Assembly (NCBI RefSeq): GCF_038051945.1
Contig: NZ_CP150302.1
Span: forward strand, 1,612,001-1,676,000
From: Paenibacillus sp. FSL H3-0469
Lineage (GTDB): Bacteria; Bacillota; Bacilli; Paenibacillales; Paenibacillaceae
Direction: 5' to 3'
Length of the DNA: 64,000 nt
Shown here: piece by piece, positions 42,759 to 52,183 of the stretch
Numbering within the stretch: the first letter of the stretch is position 1
Layout: every line of letters begins with the position of its first letter
The notes under the pieces: model-generated
Databases searched by the model: none
What the model saw: only the letters and a program-made list of their open reading frames with translations
Told to the model about the DNA's origin: nothing
Position numbers and translations under genes: made by a program

Positions 42759-44198
42759 TTATTGAATCCCGAGATACTCTTTAATTCCGCTGACCATTGA
42801 TGCGGCTACATTGTTCTGCAGTGCTTCAGTGAACAGCAGAGCCTCGTCCTTTTTATTGCTGAGATAGCCAACCTCAAGCAGCACCGCAGGCATCTTCGTT
42901 TCGCGTATCACATGGAAGTTGCCGTAACGTACTCCCCTGTCGCTAAGTCCGGTAGCCTGCACAAGATACTTATGCATCACATTGGCCAGAGCCTTGCTGG
43001 CGTCCCGCTGATAGTAGGTCTCCGTTCCGCTAGAAGCCGCTGATCCGCTGCTGTTGGCATGGACGGATATGAATAAATCTGCGCCGAGATTATTGGCAAT
43101 TGCCGCCCTTTCCTTCAATTCAAGGAAAGTATCATCGCTGCGCGTCAGCACCACATCAATCTTGTTCTCCTGTCTCAGCAGAGCAGCCGCCTTCAGAATT
43201 ACGGCCAGGTTAAAGTTCTTCTCGTACTTTCCGGTAATGCCTACAGCCCCTGAATCCTTCGCACCATGTCCGGCATCGAGCACAACCAGCTTGCGCCCGC
43301 TGTTCCCGGGCTGCGTTGAAGTGTCGCCTGAAGCCGGTGCGTTCAAATCAATGACAATGAGCTTTGAGGAATCTCCCGACACCTCTACGCTATAATTTTT
43401 GGGGGTATTAAGATCAATTACAAATCGGACTGTATAAGGATTAGTGCTATACAGCGAATAGCGGATACCGGAGACATCCGGATAATCCGTAACTGTCAGG
43501 CTCCCGTTCAGGTCAGGGTCAAGGATTTGTCCTGTTCCGAAAATGTCCGAGAACGTGGCATTCGGCAGATCAACGATGATTCGGTCCGGTCCGCTGATCT
43601 TGGAGACCTTCGGCTCCGCATTGCCGTCTATGGCAATCGAGAACCTGTTCTCATTGAAGCTGATGCCGTTGATCATGCTCAGGCTGCTTGAGGGTTCTCC
43701 CGGCGGCACTACAACCGTTCCTCCGTCCCCATTGCTTTGTCCCGGGTCAATGTTAGGCTCGGGAATGGACGGGGTAATAAGATCTACAATCTTCTTCGTG
43801 TTATCCCATTTGACCGTAAGTCCGAACTGCTCACCAATGAACCGGATCGGTACGAGCGTCGTGCCGTTCCGCAGGAGAGGGGCCGTAGTCAAGACCGCTG
43901 TCTTGCCGTCAACGGAAGCTGCCGTCTGACCTACGATCAGTTGAATGGCCTTTCCCTGCTGTTCAATCTTGATGGTCTTGCTTGTCTGATTCCAATCCAC
44001 CTTGTATCCAAGGTTCTCAGCAATCATTCTTAGCGGCACCATGATGGAGTTATTTACATTTTCCACCGGAACGTCTTGTCCTGCATTCAGTTCCTGGCCA
44101 TCCAGGAAGATCTTGTTCTGGCCAGCAGCGGCTTGTCCATGCCCCGGCAGCACCACAACAAAGAGCAGCAGCAACAGCATAAAAGCAAATTTCTTCAT
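42759..44198 (-). CDS. N-acetylmuramoyl-L-alanine amidase (copy 1)
   Basis: A 479-residue wall hydrolase. A signal peptide (AFMLLLLLFVVVLPGHGQAAA) is followed by a copper-amine-oxidase-N-like domain (IFLDGQELNAGQDVP and MVPLRMIAENLGYKVDWNQ, about 30-135). An AMIN-type domain (GISFNENRFSIAIDGNAEPKV, about 180-275) follows, then Amidase_3 (VVLDAGHGAKDSGAVGITG, VHANSSGSAASSGTETYY, VLLEVGYLSNKKDE) with the zinc His/Glu/His and catalytic Glu. It cleaves the amide linking MurNAc to the stem peptide. The ATG has GAGGTG upstream. It is a tandem paralogue of the next gene. Confidence 0.93.
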   Translation of the reverse strand: MKKFAFMLLLLLFVVVLPGHGQAAAGQNKIFLDGQELNAGQDVPVENVNNSIMVPLRMIAENLGYKVDWNQTSKTIKIEQQGKAIQLIVGQTAASVDGKTAVLTTAPLLRNGTTLVPIRFIGEQFGLTVKWDNTKKIVDLITPSIPEPNIDPGQSNGDGGTVVVPPGEPSSSLSMINGISFNENRFSIAIDGNAEPKVSKISGPDRIIVDLPNATFSDIFGTGQILDPDLNGSLTVTDYPDVSGIRYSLYSTNPYTVRFVIDLNTPKNYSVEVSGDSSKLIVIDLNAPASGDTSTQPGNSGRKLVVLDAGHGAKDSGAVGITGKYEKNFNLAVILKAAALLRQENKIDVVLTRSDDTFLELKERAAIANNLGADLFISVHANSSGSAASSGTETYYQRDASKALANVMHKYLVQATGLSDRGVRYGNFHVIRETKMPAVLLEVGYLSNKKDEALLFTEALQNNVAASMVSGIKEYLGIQ

Positions 44199-44397
44199 TG
44201 TTCACCTCTAAGACTCTAGTATTCCGCCCCCAATCGAGCGTTCTTGATGGCATGCCAACTGACAACCTTCGACATAGTGTAGACGTTCGTAGAACTTAAA
44301 AGTTGCGAATAAATCCCAACTAACGTGGAAATGTCTGTGTATTCCCTATTACTAAAAGGTATGTAGTGCTGTTACAGACAACTCCGCTTATCCAGCG

Positions 44398-45975
44398 TTA
44401 CAAGCCAAGATATTCCTTAATTCCTGCTACAATCTCCCGCGCGAGGTTATCCTGCATCTGTTCGCTGTACAAGGTTGCTTCATCTACCGGATTGGTCAGA
44501 TACCCCGCCTCCAGCAAAATAGCAGGCATCCGGGTCTCCCGGGTCACATGCAGGCTCTTAGAGCGGACTCCGTTGTCTTTGAGGCCGGTTCCCGCTACCA
44601 GATGCTTTTGCATAATCTCGGCAAGCGGCAGGCTCTCACTGCGGCTGTAGTACGTCTCACTGCCATTCACTTTGCTCCGGTTCGGATAGGATACGTCGAG
44701 TGAATTGGCATGAAGGGATACGAACAACGTAGCGTTCGCTGCTTGGGCAATCTTCACACGATCCTGGAGACCCAAAGTAATATCCGATGTACGGGTGTAG
44801 ATGACATCAGCCCAGCCTTCCTGCGTCAGAATAGCTCCGGCTTTCAGGATGACCGCGAGATTGAAGGTCTTTTCCAGTTTGCCGGTAAGACTGACCGCAC
44901 CCGATTGCTTGCCCCCGTGTCCGGCATCCAGCGCAATAACCGGTCTTCCGGTGAATCCCGGATTCACAGGTGCCCCCGTATCACTGCCTGTTACATTCAG
45001 ATCGATTGTGACTAGCCCTGTACTCTCATCCGTACTTACTTGATAATTCTGGTAGCCCGTAGTCTGGATTACGAACCTGACCGTCGGGGGATTCGTACTG
45101 AACAACGCATAACGTATTTCAGTTACCAGCGGGTAGCCGCTCACGTCCAGCTTGCCCTGGGGACTTCCTCCCGTGGATACGCCAGGGAAGCTCCCGCTGA
45201 AATCAGGAGCAAATGCCGCTCCGGCAAAATCCACTACAATCCGGTCGGGTCCGGTAACTCTTGTAACCGTAGCCTTGGCTCCTCCGGCAGCGGCTACAAT
45301 CAGCCGGTTCTCGCTGAATACCGCCCCTTTCACCACCGGTGATGTAGCTGGCGGAGTCGGAGTAACTATAACACTTCCGTCCAATTCCTCGAGAATCTCT
45401 GTGCCGCTCTGGGGCGGAGTGGTCGGTGCAGGAGACTCAACAGCCACTGGAGCGGCTCCGGTTGACACGGAGGGAGCTGCGGTGGCTGACGGCAGCGGAT
45501 CTGAAGTGGCAGGGGCCGTCTCTGTTACCCCTCCGCTCAAATACACCGTCTTATCCGTATTGTCCCAGCCGACGCTAAGACCGAACTGCTCGCTGACAAA
45601 GCGGACAGGCACCAGTACCGTGCCGCCGTTCTGCTTGGGTGCAGCATTAAGTGTCAGGTTAACACCATCAGCTTGAGCGGTGGTGCTGCCGACTGCAAGC
45701 TGTACAGACTTGCCGTCCTGCTGGAGAGTTACCTTGCGGCTGCTTTGTTCCCACAGCACTTTGAAGCCCAGATTCTCCACCACTACACGGATCGGAATCA
45801 TAACGCTTCCATTCACATTCTCGAGGATTACCCCCTTGGGCAATGCAAGCTCCTTGCTGTCCATCACGATCTTACCGGGGTTTGTTCCGGCTGCCGCAGC
45901 TTTGTGGCCGGCGAATGACAGGAGGAGCAGTGGCAGCAGCAGTAGAAGCAACACCCGTTGTCCGGCTTTCTTCAT
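44398..45975 (-). CDS. N-acetylmuramoyl-L-alanine amidase (copy 2)
   Basis: A 525-residue paralogue with the same order: signal peptide (VLLLLLLPLLLLSFAG), copper-amine-oxidase-N-like domain (IPIRVVVENLGFKVLWEQ), a Pro/Thr/Ala-rich linker longer than in copy 1, AMIN domain (VFSENRLIVAAAGGAKATV), and Amidase_3 (IALDAGHGGKQSGAVSLTG, FVSLHANSLDVSYPNRSKVNGSETYYSRS, ILLEAGYLTNPVDEA). The catalytic residues are intact in both, so the duplication is not decayed. The ATG at 45975 has GGAGAGG upstream. The 200-bp gap between the copies contains no clear terminator. Confidence 0.93.
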   Translation of the reverse strand: MKKAGQRVLLLLLLPLLLLSFAGHKAAAAGTNPGKIVMDSKELALPKGVILENVNGSVMIPIRVVVENLGFKVLWEQSSRKVTLQQDGKSVQLAVGSTTAQADGVNLTLNAAPKQNGGTVLVPVRFVSEQFGLSVGWDNTDKTVYLSGGVTETAPATSDPLPSATAAPSVSTGAAPVAVESPAPTTPPQSGTEILEELDGSVIVTPTPPATSPVVKGAVFSENRLIVAAAGGAKATVTRVTGPDRIVVDFAGAAFAPDFSGSFPGVSTGGSPQGKLDVSGYPLVTEIRYALFSTNPPTVRFVIQTTGYQNYQVSTDESTGLVTIDLNVTGSDTGAPVNPGFTGRPVIALDAGHGGKQSGAVSLTGKLEKTFNLAVILKAGAILTQEGWADVIYTRTSDITLGLQDRVKIAQAANATLFVSLHANSLDVSYPNRSKVNGSETYYSRSESLPLAEIMQKHLVAGTGLKDNGVRSKSLHVTRETRMPAILLEAGYLTNPVDEATLYSEQMQDNLAREIVAGIKEYLGL

Positions 45976-46078
45976 CCTTTCCTCTCCTTTGGTCCATTGA
46001 TAGATTTGCAGATAAGATTAAGACGACATGAATCCCCAAAAGTTGCCTTCACAGGCAATAATATCTCGATTATAGCAA

Positions 46079-46116
46079 AAAAACTTCTATTTCCGACACC
46101 CGGAAATAGAAGTTTT
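46079..46116. terminator. Bidirectional-looking terminator after leuD
   Basis: AAAACTTCTATTTCC / GGAAATAGAAGTTTT is a perfect 15-bp inverted repeat with A/T runs on both sides. It ends the minus-strand leuCD message 50 bp after the leuD stop. Confidence 0.88.
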
Positions 46117-46166
46117 GTGTAAATACTAAGAATAAATATGCTTCAGCCGTTTACTTATCTTAGCTC

Positions 46167-46769
46167 TTAGGCAAAAAGCTTAGCTGCATGACGCTCTTCG
46201 TATGCGGCAATCTCATCAGCATGCTGAAGTGTCAGGCCGATATCATCCAGCCCCTGCAGCAGAAACTGGCGGCGGTGCTCATCCAGCTCAAAGGTGATGG
46301 CAAGGCCATACTCATCACTCAGCTTGTTGTTCTCCAGATCCACTGTAAGTGTGTAGCCCTCATGCTCTGCCGTACGGCTGAACAGATCATCTACCTGAGC
46401 TTCCGAGAGCTTAATCGGCAGAATGCCGTTCTTGAAGCAGTTGTTATAGAAGATGTCAGCATAGGATGGTGCGATGACCACTCTGAACCCGTAATCCATG
46501 ATGGCCCAGGGCGCATGCTCCCGGGAGGAGCCGCAGCCGAAATTCGCGCGGGAGATTAGCACTGAGGCTCCCTCATAACGCGGTTTGTTCATTTCGAATG
46601 CCGGATTGTCATTCCCTGCTTCATCAAAACGCCATTCGTAGAAAAGAAATTGACCAAAGCCTGTGCGCTCGATCCGTTTCAGAAACTGCTTAGGGATAAT
46701 CGCATCCGTATCTACATTAACCCGGTCTACCGGGGCTACAATTCCTGTTAACTTCTTGAATTCTTCCAT
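46167..46769 (-). CDS. leuD: 3-isopropylmalate dehydratase small subunit
   Basis: About 200 residues. With LeuC it isomerises 2- to 3-isopropylmalate in leucine synthesis. Recognisable parts are [47 protein letters not shown] (the swivel-domain active-site loop) and [13 protein letters not shown]. The ATG at 46769 ([14 protein letters not shown] follows) has AGGAGG 9 bases upstream; one 8 codons earlier lacks a site. It lies 29 bp after leuC. Confidence 0.96.
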   Translation of the reverse strand: MEEFKKLTGIVAPVDRVNVDTDAIIPKQFLKRIERTGFGQFLFYEWRFDEAGNDNPAFEMNKPRYEGASVLISRANFGCGSSREHAPWAIMDYGFRVVIAPSYADIFYNNCFKNGILPIKLSEAQVDDLFSRTAEHEGYTLTVDLENNKLSDEYGLAITFELDEHRRQFLLQGLDDIGLTLQHADEIAAYEERHAAKLFA

Positions 46770-46798
46770 TGCTGTATCCTCCTGCTCTCTCAATTATT

Positions 46799-48223
46799 CT
46801 ATGAGTTGACGGCTTCCGTCTTGTAGTTCCAGTCACGCACATCCGTGAAGCGTCCCTTGATGGCTGCCGCAGCCGCCATGGCAGGGGAGACCAGATGCGT
46901 GCGTCCGCCGCGTCCCTGGCGTCCTTCGAAGTTACGGTTGGAAGTAGAGGCGCAGCGCTGTCCCGGCTGCAGAACATCCGGATTCATCGCCAGGCACATA
47001 CTGCAGCCGGCTTCACGCCATTCAAAGCCTGCTTCGGTGAACACTTTGTCCAGACCTTCCTTCTCGGCCTGCATCTTCACGCGCCCGGAGCCAGGCACAA
47101 CAATAGCTGTAACTTTGTCAGATACCTTATAACCCTTGGCTACTTCAGCCGCGGCCCGCAGATCCTCAATCCGGCCGTTGGTGCAGGAGCCGATGAAGAC
47201 ATAATCAATTCCAATCTCGGAGATCGGTGTACCTGGAGCCAGATCCATATATTCAAGCGCCTTCTCGGCTGCTTTGCGTTCATTCTCGGTAGTGAAATCA
47301 GCAGGGTTAGGTACGGTGGAGTTGATATCCGTTCCCATACCAGGGCTAGTTCCCCAGGTAACCTGCGGGATAAGTGTCTCTACATCGAATTCGACCACAG
47401 TATCGTACTGGGCACCTTCATCACTAACAAGGCCCTTCCAGGTCTCAACAGCGGCATCATACGCTTCACCCTGCGGCACATATTGACGTCCGCGCAGATA
47501 GTTGAAGGTGGTCTCGTCCGGTGCGATCAGGCCTGCTCTTGCTCCGCCTTCAATCGACATATTGCAGACGGTCATGCGCTCTTCCATCGACAGTTCACGG
47601 ATAGCCTCACCGGTATATTCGATAACATAGCCAGTTGCAAAGTCCGTTCCGTATTTGGCAATTACACCGAGAATCATATCCTTGGCGGTCACTCCCGGAT
47701 TACGTTTGCCGGTGAAGCGCACTTCCATGGTCTTGGCCTTGGACTGCTGCAGACACTGGGTGGCAAGCACATGCTCAACTTCGCTGGTGCCGATCCCGAA
47801 GGCCAGCGCACCGAAGGCTCCGTGAGTGGAGGTATGGCTGTCCCCGCAGACAATTGTCTTGCCGGGATGGGTCAGGCCAATCTCAGGACCCATGACGTGA
47901 ACAACACCTTGGTCAATATCATTCAGGTCAAACAATCTCACGCCGAAATCACGGCAGTTCTGCGAAAGTGTATCAATCTGCTGCTTGGAGATCGGATCGG
48001 TAATATTGTAACGGTCCTTGGTAGGCACGTTATGATCCATTGTCGCAAAGGTAAGTCCCGGACGGCGGACCTTGCGGCCGCTCAGGCGCAGTCCTTCAAA
48101 CGCCTGCGGGGAAGTCACTTCATGAACCAGATGAAGATCGATATAAATAATGCTCGGCTTGCCTTCTTCCTGATGAATAACGTGATTGTCCCAAATCTTC
48201 TCAAACATTGTCTTGTTGCCCAT
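46799..48223 (-). CDS. leuC: 3-isopropylmalate dehydratase large subunit
   Basis: About 474 residues, aconitase family. The [4Fe-4S] ligands are in FIGSCTNGR (first Cys, about residue 350) and [10 protein letters not shown] (the paired Cys, about 410-413). Other signatures are [22 protein letters not shown] and [30 protein letters not shown]. The ATG at 48223 ([14 protein letters not shown] follows) has GAGGTG 7 bases upstream. It is divergent from a LysR regulator, with a palindrome in between. Confidence 0.96.
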   Translation of the reverse strand: MGNKTMFEKIWDNHVIHQEEGKPSIIYIDLHLVHEVTSPQAFEGLRLSGRKVRRPGLTFATMDHNVPTKDRYNITDPISKQQIDTLSQNCRDFGVRLFDLNDIDQGVVHVMGPEIGLTHPGKTIVCGDSHTSTHGAFGALAFGIGTSEVEHVLATQCLQQSKAKTMEVRFTGKRNPGVTAKDMILGVIAKYGTDFATGYVIEYTGEAIRELSMEERMTVCNMSIEGGARAGLIAPDETTFNYLRGRQYVPQGEAYDAAVETWKGLVSDEGAQYDTVVEFDVETLIPQVTWGTSPGMGTDINSTVPNPADFTTENERKAAEKALEYMDLAPGTPISEIGIDYVFIGSCTNGRIEDLRAAAEVAKGYKVSDKVTAIVVPGSGRVKMQAEKEGLDKVFTEAGFEWREAGCSMCLAMNPDVLQPGQRCASTSNRNFEGRQGRGGRTHLVSPAMAAAAAIKGRFTDVRDWNYKTEAVNS

Positions 48224-48338
48224 GAATTTCACCTCATAATAGTAGAATCGTTCCTAATGAAGAGAGCGTGGAGTCTCTCTTGAATGTTCTAAATATAACA
48301 TCGGTGTGTTTATAATTCCAAGATATGATTTCTATAGG

Positions 48339-48361
48339 GTTTATAGGTTATACTTATAAAC
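48339..48361. promoter_or_regulatory. LysR-type operator between leuC and its regulator
   Basis: GTTTATA-GGTTATACT-TATAAAC is a perfect 7-bp inverted repeat with a 9-bp spacer (T-N11-A type inside). A half-site TGTTTATAA lies at 48307-48315. Its place in the divergent promoter region fits a LysR binding site. Confidence 0.6.
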
Positions 48362-48391
48362 AGATGATCTACTCATTAAAGGAGCTTATGT

Positions 48392-49303
48392 ATGGAACTT
48401 AGACAATTGCAATACACGCTGCAGATTGCTGCAGAACGGAATTTCTCCCGCGCGGCGGAGAAGCTTCACATCGCCCAGCCCTCGCTCAGCCAGCAGCTGT
48501 CGAAGCTGGAGAAGGAGCTTGGCGTGCTGCTCTTCCAGCGTAATACCAGCTCGGTGGAGCTGACCTATGCCGGTGAGAAATTCGTTGAACAGGCTCAGGG
48601 GATCATCGATGCCGTGGAACTGCTGCGGCAGGAGATGTCCGATATCTCCCAGCTGCGCACAGGACGCGTAATGGTCGGCAGCATGCCGATTACCGGAGCA
48701 CATCTGCTCCCGCATGTGCTGCCTGTATTCAAGAGCAAATATGCCGAGGTTGAGATCACCCTGCTGGAGGACTCATCCATGAATCTGGAGAAGCTGACAG
48801 CCAGCGGCCAGACCGATCTCAGCCTGCTCTCCCTGCCGCTCGAAATTCCGACCCTGGCCTACGAGGTGCTCGGTGAGGAGCGGATCGATCTTGCCGTTCC
48901 GCCGGGACATCTGTTAGCCGGACGGGAACCGCAGGGCATCCGTACCAGCCTGGCCGAGCTTAAGGATGAACCATTTATCGTTCTCAAGGAAGGCCAAGGC
49001 TTCCGTAAAATGACTGTAGAATTATGCCGCCAGGCCGGATTTGAGCCGCGGATTGTTTTCGAGAGCAATAATATGGAGACAGTCCAGTCGCTGGTTGCAG
49101 CCGGGATGGGCGTTACCCTTGTGCCCCACTTTATTGCACGCGCTGCCAGGAGTGAATTCGTACCGGTCTACCTTCCGCTGGCTGAGCCGGTGCCGGGCCG
49201 GACGCTGGTCATTGCCTACCGGCGCGGACGTTATTTGTCCCGTGCAGCCGAAGCTTTTATCGAGACCTTCAAGGCAACCGTGGCCGGTCTAACCGATAGC
49301 TAG
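48392..49303 (+). CDS. LysR family transcriptional regulator
   Basis: A 303-residue regulator. The winged-helix N-terminus is ELRQLQYTLQIAAERNFSRAAEKLHIAQPSLSQQLSKLEKELGVLLFQR. The effector domain follows (GRVMVGSMPITGAHLLPHVLPVFK, FESNNMETVQSLVAAGMGVTLVP), of the CynR/CysL type. It is transcribed away from leuCD with 170 bp between, so leuCD is a plausible target; the ligand is unknown. The ATG at 48392 has AAAGGAG upstream. Confidence 0.92.
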   Translation: MELRQLQYTLQIAAERNFSRAAEKLHIAQPSLSQQLSKLEKELGVLLFQRNTSSVELTYAGEKFVEQAQGIIDAVELLRQEMSDISQLRTGRVMVGSMPITGAHLLPHVLPVFKSKYAEVEITLLEDSSMNLEKLTASGQTDLSLLSLPLEIPTLAYEVLGEERIDLAVPPGHLLAGREPQGIRTSLAELKDEPFIVLKEGQGFRKMTVELCRQAGFEPRIVFESNNMETVQSLVAAGMGVTLVPHFIARAARSEFVPVYLPLAEPVPGRTLVIAYRRGRYLSRAAEAFIETFKATVAGLTDS

Positions 49304-49408
49304 CCCTAACAAGCGAGCGGCGGCGCTCTCATCCACAGGTCCTCTGCCCCATAGGATAAACATAAATCGTGCTGCCTGCGCTGCATGAAAAAATTTGTCT
49401 GCGGCTCT

Positions 49409-49437
49409 TTGCAAACCCTGCTGCCCCATGGTATCCT
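49409..49437 (+). promoter_or_regulatory. Candidate promoter of the proBAC T-box leader
   Basis: TTGCAA (49409-49414) and TATCCT (49432-49437) with a 17-bp spacer, just before the T-box leader. Confidence 0.5.
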
Positions 49438-49444
49438 AAGTGAC

Positions 49445-49693
49445 AAATAGTGAAACGTGCTGACGGGACCAGTAAGAATTGGCGTATATTCGTGTGCAGA
49501 GAGTAGATTCCTGAAGGCTGGGAGAATCTACCGCGGATGACCATTCTGAATCCTACCCCTGAGCGGCCTGCCATGCAGGACGGAGACTCCCGTTATGAGA
49601 ATGAAGTCGGATGAACCCTCATCAATGAAGGTGGTACCGCGGAAGTTAATCAAGCTTTCGTCCTTTGCTAAGTCTAAGGATGGGGGCTTTTTG
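49445..49693 (+). ncRNA. Proline-type T-box riboswitch upstream of proBAC
   Basis: The canonical T-box AAGGTGGTACCGCGG lies at 49628-49642. It is followed by a terminator hairpin (about 49652-49686, AAGC...TCCTT pairing with AAGGA...GGCTT) and TTTTT. The upstream stem I region includes an AGAGAGTAG S-turn-like start. The candidate specifier CCT (49552-49554, in GAATCCTACC) would pair with tRNA-Pro. Uncharged tRNA-Pro would stabilise the antiterminator and allow proB transcription when proline is scarce. Confidence 0.92.
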
Positions 49694-49743
49694 TCATTTT
49701 CGGGCGTTACAGGCATTTCAATTTGAGAGGAAAGTGAAAGACA

Positions 49744-50847
49744 ATGACGTCAAGAATTGTGGTCAAAATCGGCAGCAGCTCGCTCACGGGTCCCGAAGGC
49801 GGCCTCAATCGTGAGGCAGTCTCCTTCTTCGCAGCCGAGATTGCTGCGCTCCGCGAGGACGGCTGTGAAGTGCTGCTGGTCACCTCCGGGGCGGTCGCAG
49901 CGGGATTCCGGGGCATCGGCTATGCTACCCGGCCAAGGCTGCTGCATGAGAAACAGGCGGCGGCGGCAGTAGGACAGGTTATGCTGATGCAGGCTTATCA
50001 GGAGGCCTTCGCAGGCCACGGTATACCCACTGCTCAGATTCTTCTGACCCGTACAGACTTCTGCAGCCGCCGGGCCATGAACAACGCTTTGATGACGGTG
50101 GAAGAATTGCTCCGCCAAGGCGCCGTGCCCGTGTTCAACGAGAACGATACCGTATCGGTGGATGAGCTGAAGTTCGGTGACAACGATACCTTATCGGCGC
50201 TGGTTGCCAATCTGCTAAAGGCCTCGCACCTGCTGGTATTGACGGATATGGACGGCGTCTACAGCGGCGATCCCCGCAAGCATCCGGAAGCTGTACGGTA
50301 TGAGCACATCGAAGAAATTACGCCTGAGATCTACGCCATTGCAGGCGGTGCAGGCTCAAGCGTAGGAACTGGCGGCATGCGCTCCAAGATCGATGCGGCC
50401 AAGATTGCCACGCGGGGCGGCGTTCCGGTCTTCGTGGGCCAGGTTAAGGAGCCGGGGGATTTATCACAGGCCGCAGCCGGAACGGGCAAAGGTACTTATT
50501 TTGCCACCACCCTCTCTTCTCTGCCGGTCAAAAAGCAATGGCTGGGCTTCATGTCCACCCCGCTCGGATCACTGTATGTCGATGACGGTGCTGTTGAAGC
50601 GCTGCTTCACGGAGGCCATAGCCTGCTGCCAGTCGGGGTTAGACGTATTGAAGGAAGCTTTCATTCAGGGGATGTCGTCGAAGTACTCGGCCCGGATGGG
50701 CAGCTGCTTGGACGGGGTATCGTCAATTACGATGACACCCAGCTCCGCAGCATTCAGGGGCTTCCCAGCCGCGAGATTGTGCCCAAGCTTGGTGAAGTAC
50801 ACCGGCTGGAGGTTATCCACCGGGACGAATGGATCACGCTTCGTTAA
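49744..50847 (+). CDS. proB: Glutamate 5-kinase
   Basis: A 367-residue enzyme for the first step of proline synthesis (glutamate to glutamyl phosphate). The amino-acid kinase fold has VVKIGSSSLTG, LLVTSGAVAAGFRGIG, FNENDTVSVDELKFGDNDTLSALVA and LLVLTDMDGVYSGDP. A C-terminal PUA domain (about 275-367) is present. The ATG at 49744 has GAGAGG upstream. It is controlled by the proline T-box immediately before it. Confidence 0.96.
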   Translation: MTSRIVVKIGSSSLTGPEGGLNREAVSFFAAEIAALREDGCEVLLVTSGAVAAGFRGIGYATRPRLLHEKQAAAAVGQVMLMQAYQEAFAGHGIPTAQILLTRTDFCSRRAMNNALMTVEELLRQGAVPVFNENDTVSVDELKFGDNDTLSALVANLLKASHLLVLTDMDGVYSGDPRKHPEAVRYEHIEEITPEIYAIAGGAGSSVGTGGMRSKIDAAKIATRGGVPVFVGQVKEPGDLSQAAAGTGKGTYFATTLSSLPVKKQWLGFMSTPLGSLYVDDGAVEALLHGGHSLLPVGVRRIEGSFHSGDVVEVLGPDGQLLGRGIVNYDDTQLRSIQGLPSREIVPKLGEVHRLEVIHRDEWITLR

Positions 50848-50905
50848 TTTACGAAACCTATTGTGTCTCCCTATGCCAACATAACTTTTATTAGGAGGAA
50901 TTGCC

Positions 50906-52153
50906 ATGAGTGAAGTGGTTAACAAGACGACGCTGGCCAAAGCAACCACAGGGGTACTCGCTAGCTTGACTACCGCCCAGAAGAATGAAGCCCTGCTGGT
51001 GATGGCTGCTGCTCTGCGCGCCGAAGCTGATTACATTATTGCCGCCAACGCCGAAGACCTGGAGCGCGGCCGGCTGAACGGGACACCGGAGTCGATGCTC
51101 GACCGGCTGGCCCTGGATGCGGGCAGGATTGACAGCATAGCCGAAGGCTTGCAGCAGATTGCCGAACTGCCCGATCCGGTTGGAGACAATCTGGAGACGA
51201 TAGAACGGCCGAACGGCCTGCACATCGAGAAGGTTCGGGTTCCCCTTGGGGTGATTGGCATTATCTATGAAGCACGCCCCAACGTCACCGTTGACGCTGC
51301 CGGACTGTGCCTCAAGACCGGCAATGCTGTGGTGCTGCGCGGCGGTTCCTCCGCTCTATCCTCCAACCGTGCCATCACCGAGGTGCTGCACCGCGCACTT
51401 GCGGGTACCGCCCTTCCGCCGGATGCCTTGCAGCTGATCGAAGATCCTAACCGCTCCTCCGTGGATGAAATGCTGAAGCTGAACGGACTGCTGGATGTCA
51501 TCATCCCGCGCGGAGGAAGCTCTCTGATTCAGAATGTGGTTCTGAATGCCACCGTACCGGTTATTGAAACAGGGGCAGGCATATGCCATACTTATCTGGA
51601 TGCGAGTGCCAGTCCGGAAATGGCCCGGCGCATTAGCGTGAATGCGAAGGCCCAGCGGCCTTCGGTCTGCAATTCAATGGAGACACTGCTGGTGCACCGT
51701 GCTTACGCTGAAGAACATCTCGCCGCACTTGCTGAAGCCTTCCGCGAGGCTCGTGTGGAGCTGCGCGGGTGCCAGGATACCGTTGCTCTTATTCCTTGGG
51801 CTGTGCCTGCCACGCCGGAGGACTTCGCTACAGAATACAACGATTACATTCTCAATATTCGTATCGTGGACACGCTGGAACAGGCTCTTGGGCATATCGC
51901 AGAGTTTGGAACCAAGCATTCCGAATGTATTGTGACTGAAGACACGGCGAATGCTGAACGCTTCCTGCAGGAGGTTGACGCTGCGGCGGTGTACCACAAC
52001 GCTTCTACCCGGTTCACGGACGGCTTTGAATTCGGCTTTGGCGCCGAGATCGGGATCAGCACCCAGAAGCTCCATGCCCGCGGGCCTATGGGACTGCCTG
52101 CACTCACTTCAAGCAAATATATGATTCACGGCTCCGGCCAAATCAGAGGTTAA
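50906..52153 (+). CDS. proA: Glutamate-5-semialdehyde dehydrogenase
   Basis: A 415-residue NADPH-dependent enzyme of the second proline step. It has VRVPLGVIGIIYEARPNVTVDAAGLCLKTGNAVVLRGG, IPRGG, the catalytic Cys in VCNSMETLLVH and NASTRFTDGFEFGFGAEIGIST near the C-terminus. AGGAGG lies 7 bases before the ATG, 58 bp after proB. Confidence 0.96.
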   Translation: MSEVVNKTTLAKATTGVLASLTTAQKNEALLVMAAALRAEADYIIAANAEDLERGRLNGTPESMLDRLALDAGRIDSIAEGLQQIAELPDPVGDNLETIERPNGLHIEKVRVPLGVIGIIYEARPNVTVDAAGLCLKTGNAVVLRGGSSALSSNRAITEVLHRALAGTALPPDALQLIEDPNRSSVDEMLKLNGLLDVIIPRGGSSLIQNVVLNATVPVIETGAGICHTYLDASASPEMARRISVNAKAQRPSVCNSMETLLVHRAYAEEHLAALAEAFREARVELRGCQDTVALIPWAVPATPEDFATEYNDYILNIRIVDTLEQALGHIAEFGTKHSECIVTEDTANAERFLQEVDAAAVYHNASTRFTDGFEFGFGAEIGISTQKLHARGPMGLPALTSSKYMIHGSGQIRG

Positions 52154-52183
52154 CTCACTCAACTTATAGGGGGACTGCCAGCC

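Noticed and set aside
46895..48283. Plus-strand frame of about 460 codons over leuC
   Set aside because: Antisense shadow of leuC, whose iron-sulfur and active-site motifs are unmistakable.
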